This document shows, in pieces, positions 53,244 through 54,512 of a stretch of DNA of 54,512 nt. The stretch is from Microbacterium azadirachtae (GTDB taxonomy: Bacteria; Actinomycetota; Actinomycetes; Actinomycetales; Microbacteriaceae): the NCBI RefSeq assembly GCF_000956545.1, contig NZ_JYIT01000060.1, positions 1 through 54,512 of the forward strand. The letters are read 5' to 3'. How positions within the stretch are numbered: position 1 is the first letter of the stretch; the number at the start of each line of letters is the position of its first letter. The position numbers and the translations under genes were made by a program. The notes under the pieces are model-generated. The model made no database searches and had not been told where the DNA came from. It worked only from the letters and a program-made list of their open reading frames with translations.

Positions 53244-54512
53244 GTGAGCACAGCCCTGTACCGCCGCTACCGGCCCGAGAACTTCGGGGAGATGATCGGG
53301 CAGTCGCAGGTGACCGATCCGCTCATGACCGCGCTGCGCAGCGACCGCGTGGGCCACGCCTATCTGTTCTCGGGGCCGCGCGGGTGCGGCAAGACGACGT
53401 CCGCGCGCATCCTGGCGCGCTGCCTCAACTGCGCCGAGGGGCCGACCGACACCCCCTGCGGCGTCTGCCCGAGCTGCGTCGAGCTCTCCCGCAACGGCGG
53501 CGGATCCCTCGACGTCGTCGAGATCGACGCCGCCAGCCACAACGGCGTCGACGACGCCCGCGACCTGCGCGAGCGCGCCACCTTCGCGCCCAGCCGCGAC
53601 CGGTTCAAGATCTTCATCCTCGACGAGGCGCACATGGTCACGCCGCAGGGCTTCAACGCCCTGCTCAAGCTCGTCGAAGAGCCGCCGCCGCACATCAAGT
53701 TCATCTTCGCCACGACGGAGCCCGAGAAGGTGCTGGGCACGATCCGCTCCCGCACCCATCACTACCCGTTCCGGCTGGTGCCGCCCGCGGCGATGCTCGA
53801 GTACGTCGAGAAGCTCTGCGCAGAGGAAGGCGTGACGGTCGCGCAGGGCGTGCTGCCGCTCGTCGTGCGCGCCGGCGGCGGATCCCCGCGAGACACCCTC
53901 TCCCTCCTCGACCAGCTCATCGCCGGCTCCGACCCTTCGAATGCCTCGGGGGCCGTGGAAGTGGCCTACGAGCGCGCCGTCGCGCTGCTCGGGTACACGC
54001 ACTCCGCGCTGCTCGACGAGATCGTGGACGCGCTCGCCGCGGGCGATGCGGCGGCCGCCTTCCCCGCGGTCGACCGGGTGGTGCAGACCGGGCAGGATCC
54101 GCGTCGCTTCGTGGACGATCTGCTGGAGCGCTTGAGAGACCTCATCGTGATCGCCGCCGTCGGCGACGCGGCCTCGGCGGTGCTGCGCGGCGTCCCCGAG
54201 GACGAGCTCGCCCGCATGCGCACGCAGGCCGCGGTGTTCGGCGGCCCGCGCCTGTCGCGGGCGGCCGACCTGGTGAGCTCCGCGCTCGACGACATGACCG
54301 GTGCGACGTCACCGCGCCTGCACCTCGAACTGCTCGTGGCCCGGGTGCTCACCGCGCTCGCCGGCGGTGGGGAGAGCCTCCCGGCTCCGGCCGCGGCAGC
54401 ACCGGCGTCCGCGGCGAACGGTTCGCCCTTGCGGCGGTGCTCCATCAGCAGCGGCGCCCACTGGTTGATGACGCGGGAGTCCTCGCTGAACTCGATCCCC
54501 GCGAACAGCGGC
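53244..54512 (+). CDS. dnaX: DnaX (DNA polymerase III gamma/tau) N-terminal part, ending in foreign sequence
   Basis: The GTG start gives VSTALYRRYRPENFGEMIGQ, the standard DnaX N-terminus. The clamp-loader ATPase has Walker A FSGPRGCGKTTSARILA (about 43-59), four zinc-binding cysteines (CLNCAEGPTDTPCGVCPSC), Walker B IFILDEAHMV (about 124-133) and the SRC-like IRSRTHHY. About 389 native residues run to 54410. After that the frame reads antisense mqo (NGSPLRRCSISSG...) to the window edge. TAGGCT about 7 nt before the GTG could be a -10 box of a leaderless mRNA. The orientation is opposite to its own C-terminal half. Confidence 0.85.
   Translation, partial: MSTALYRRYRPENFGEMIGQSQVTDPLMTALRSDRVGHAYLFSGPRGCGKTTSARILARCLNCAEGPTDTPCGVCPSCVELSRNGGGSLDVVEIDAASHNGVDDARDLRERATFAPSRDRFKIFILDEAHMVTPQGFNALLKLVEEPPPHIKFIFATTEPEKVLGTIRSRTHHYPFRLVPPAAMLEYVEKLCAEEGVTVAQGVLPLVVRAGGGSPRDTLSLLDQLIAGSDPSNASGAVEVAYERAVALLGYTHSALLDEIVDALAAGDAAAAFPAVDRVVQTGQDPRRFVDDLLERLRDLIVIAAVGDAASAVLRGVPEDELARMRTQAAVFGGPRLSRAADLVSSALDDMTGATSPRLHLELLVARVLTALAGGGESLPAPAAAAPASAANGSPLRRCSISSGAHWLMTRESSLNSIPANSG
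54410..54512 (+). repeat. Terminal 103-bp copy of mqo sequence (probable chimeric end)
   Basis: Identical to 44768-44870. Here it is joined to the alanine-rich region of DnaX after GCACCGGCGTC. There is no mobile-element signature at the junction, and identity runs to the very last base of the window. Confidence 0.95.

Noticed and set aside
53118..54002. A 294-codon minus-strand frame opposite the dnaX N-terminus
   Set aside because: It is antisense to the recognisable DnaX ATPase domain.

Overview
This window comes from a high-GC actinobacterium, most likely Microbacterium or another Microbacteriaceae. The evidence is very GC-rich third codon positions, frequent GTG starts and 4-bp ATGA/GTGA overlaps, and an actinobacterial core gene set: acs, class A PBP with PASTA repeats, mqo, asd-lysC, recR and dnaX.

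The window falls into two parts. From 1 to about 31,230 it is accessory DNA, and no integrase, transposase or other recombinase is visible there. From about 31,230 to the end it is ordinary chromosome. The boundary cuts a Tad/Flp-pilus secretion ATPase gene (cpaF/tadA) exactly at its Walker A codons, and only the first ~165 residues remain (31232-31724).

The main observation is that the accessory part is built from functionally separate modules whose junctions carry an approximately 80-bp direct repeat. Full copies lie at 9933-10010 (A), 14951-15029 (B), 22529-22608 (C) and 26877-26950 (D). A half copy (E, 31211-31237) forms the junction with cpaF, and a weak candidate lies at 5391-5455. The copies share GGGTCAGAGATTCCATGTGG followed by TATTCGCTGCAATCCCCC, then a more diverged arm. 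The repeat's GTGGTATTC resembles the reverse complement of cpaF P-loop codons (GTGGTCTTC), which suggests an attachment site and stepwise accretion of cargo at one hotspot.

Modules from left to right. (1) 1-5133: a sensor kinase, small membrane protein, ABC-2 transporter, CPBP protease-like protein and quinone oxidoreductase-like enzyme. (2) 5538-9829: a DeoR regulator, polyol dehydrogenase and membrane alpha/beta hydrolase. (3) A-B: a SAM methyltransferase and TetR regulator, divergent from an MFS exporter, a TrxB-like flavoprotein and a FrnE/DsbA thiol oxidoreductase. (4) B-C: a defence block with Hachiman HamA and HamB, a protein with a C-terminal HEPN-like RxxxxH motif, an XRE-ImmA/IrrE protein and an unknown partner. 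(5) C-D: a coupled two-gene unit, a 1028-aa protein with a variant PD-(D/E)XK-like N-terminus and a 332-aa zinc-ribbon protein. This is the best candidate for an undescribed defence system. (6) D-E: a response regulator, histidine kinase and FtsX-type ABC exporter.

The core part holds acs, ridA and a DUF4177-like gene, a class A PBP with a metallophosphoesterase and a Pr6Pr-like membrane protein, and tRNA-Pro(CGG). It continues with a HAD phosphatase, an alpha/beta hydrolase, a lactate oxidase-type enzyme with its GntR regulator and two palindromic operators, tdk and mqo. Then come asd, lysC (with an internal beta-subunit start), a two-component pair, a DUF2871-like protein, an EamA transporter and recR.

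The right end is abnormal. The DnaX C-terminal half lies on the minus strand next to recR as expected, but the N-terminal half (53244 onward) is on the plus strand. The last 103 bases (54410-54512) are identical to 44768-44870 inside mqo. This looks like a chimeric contig end, or less likely a real rearrangement, and the end should not be trusted until checked.
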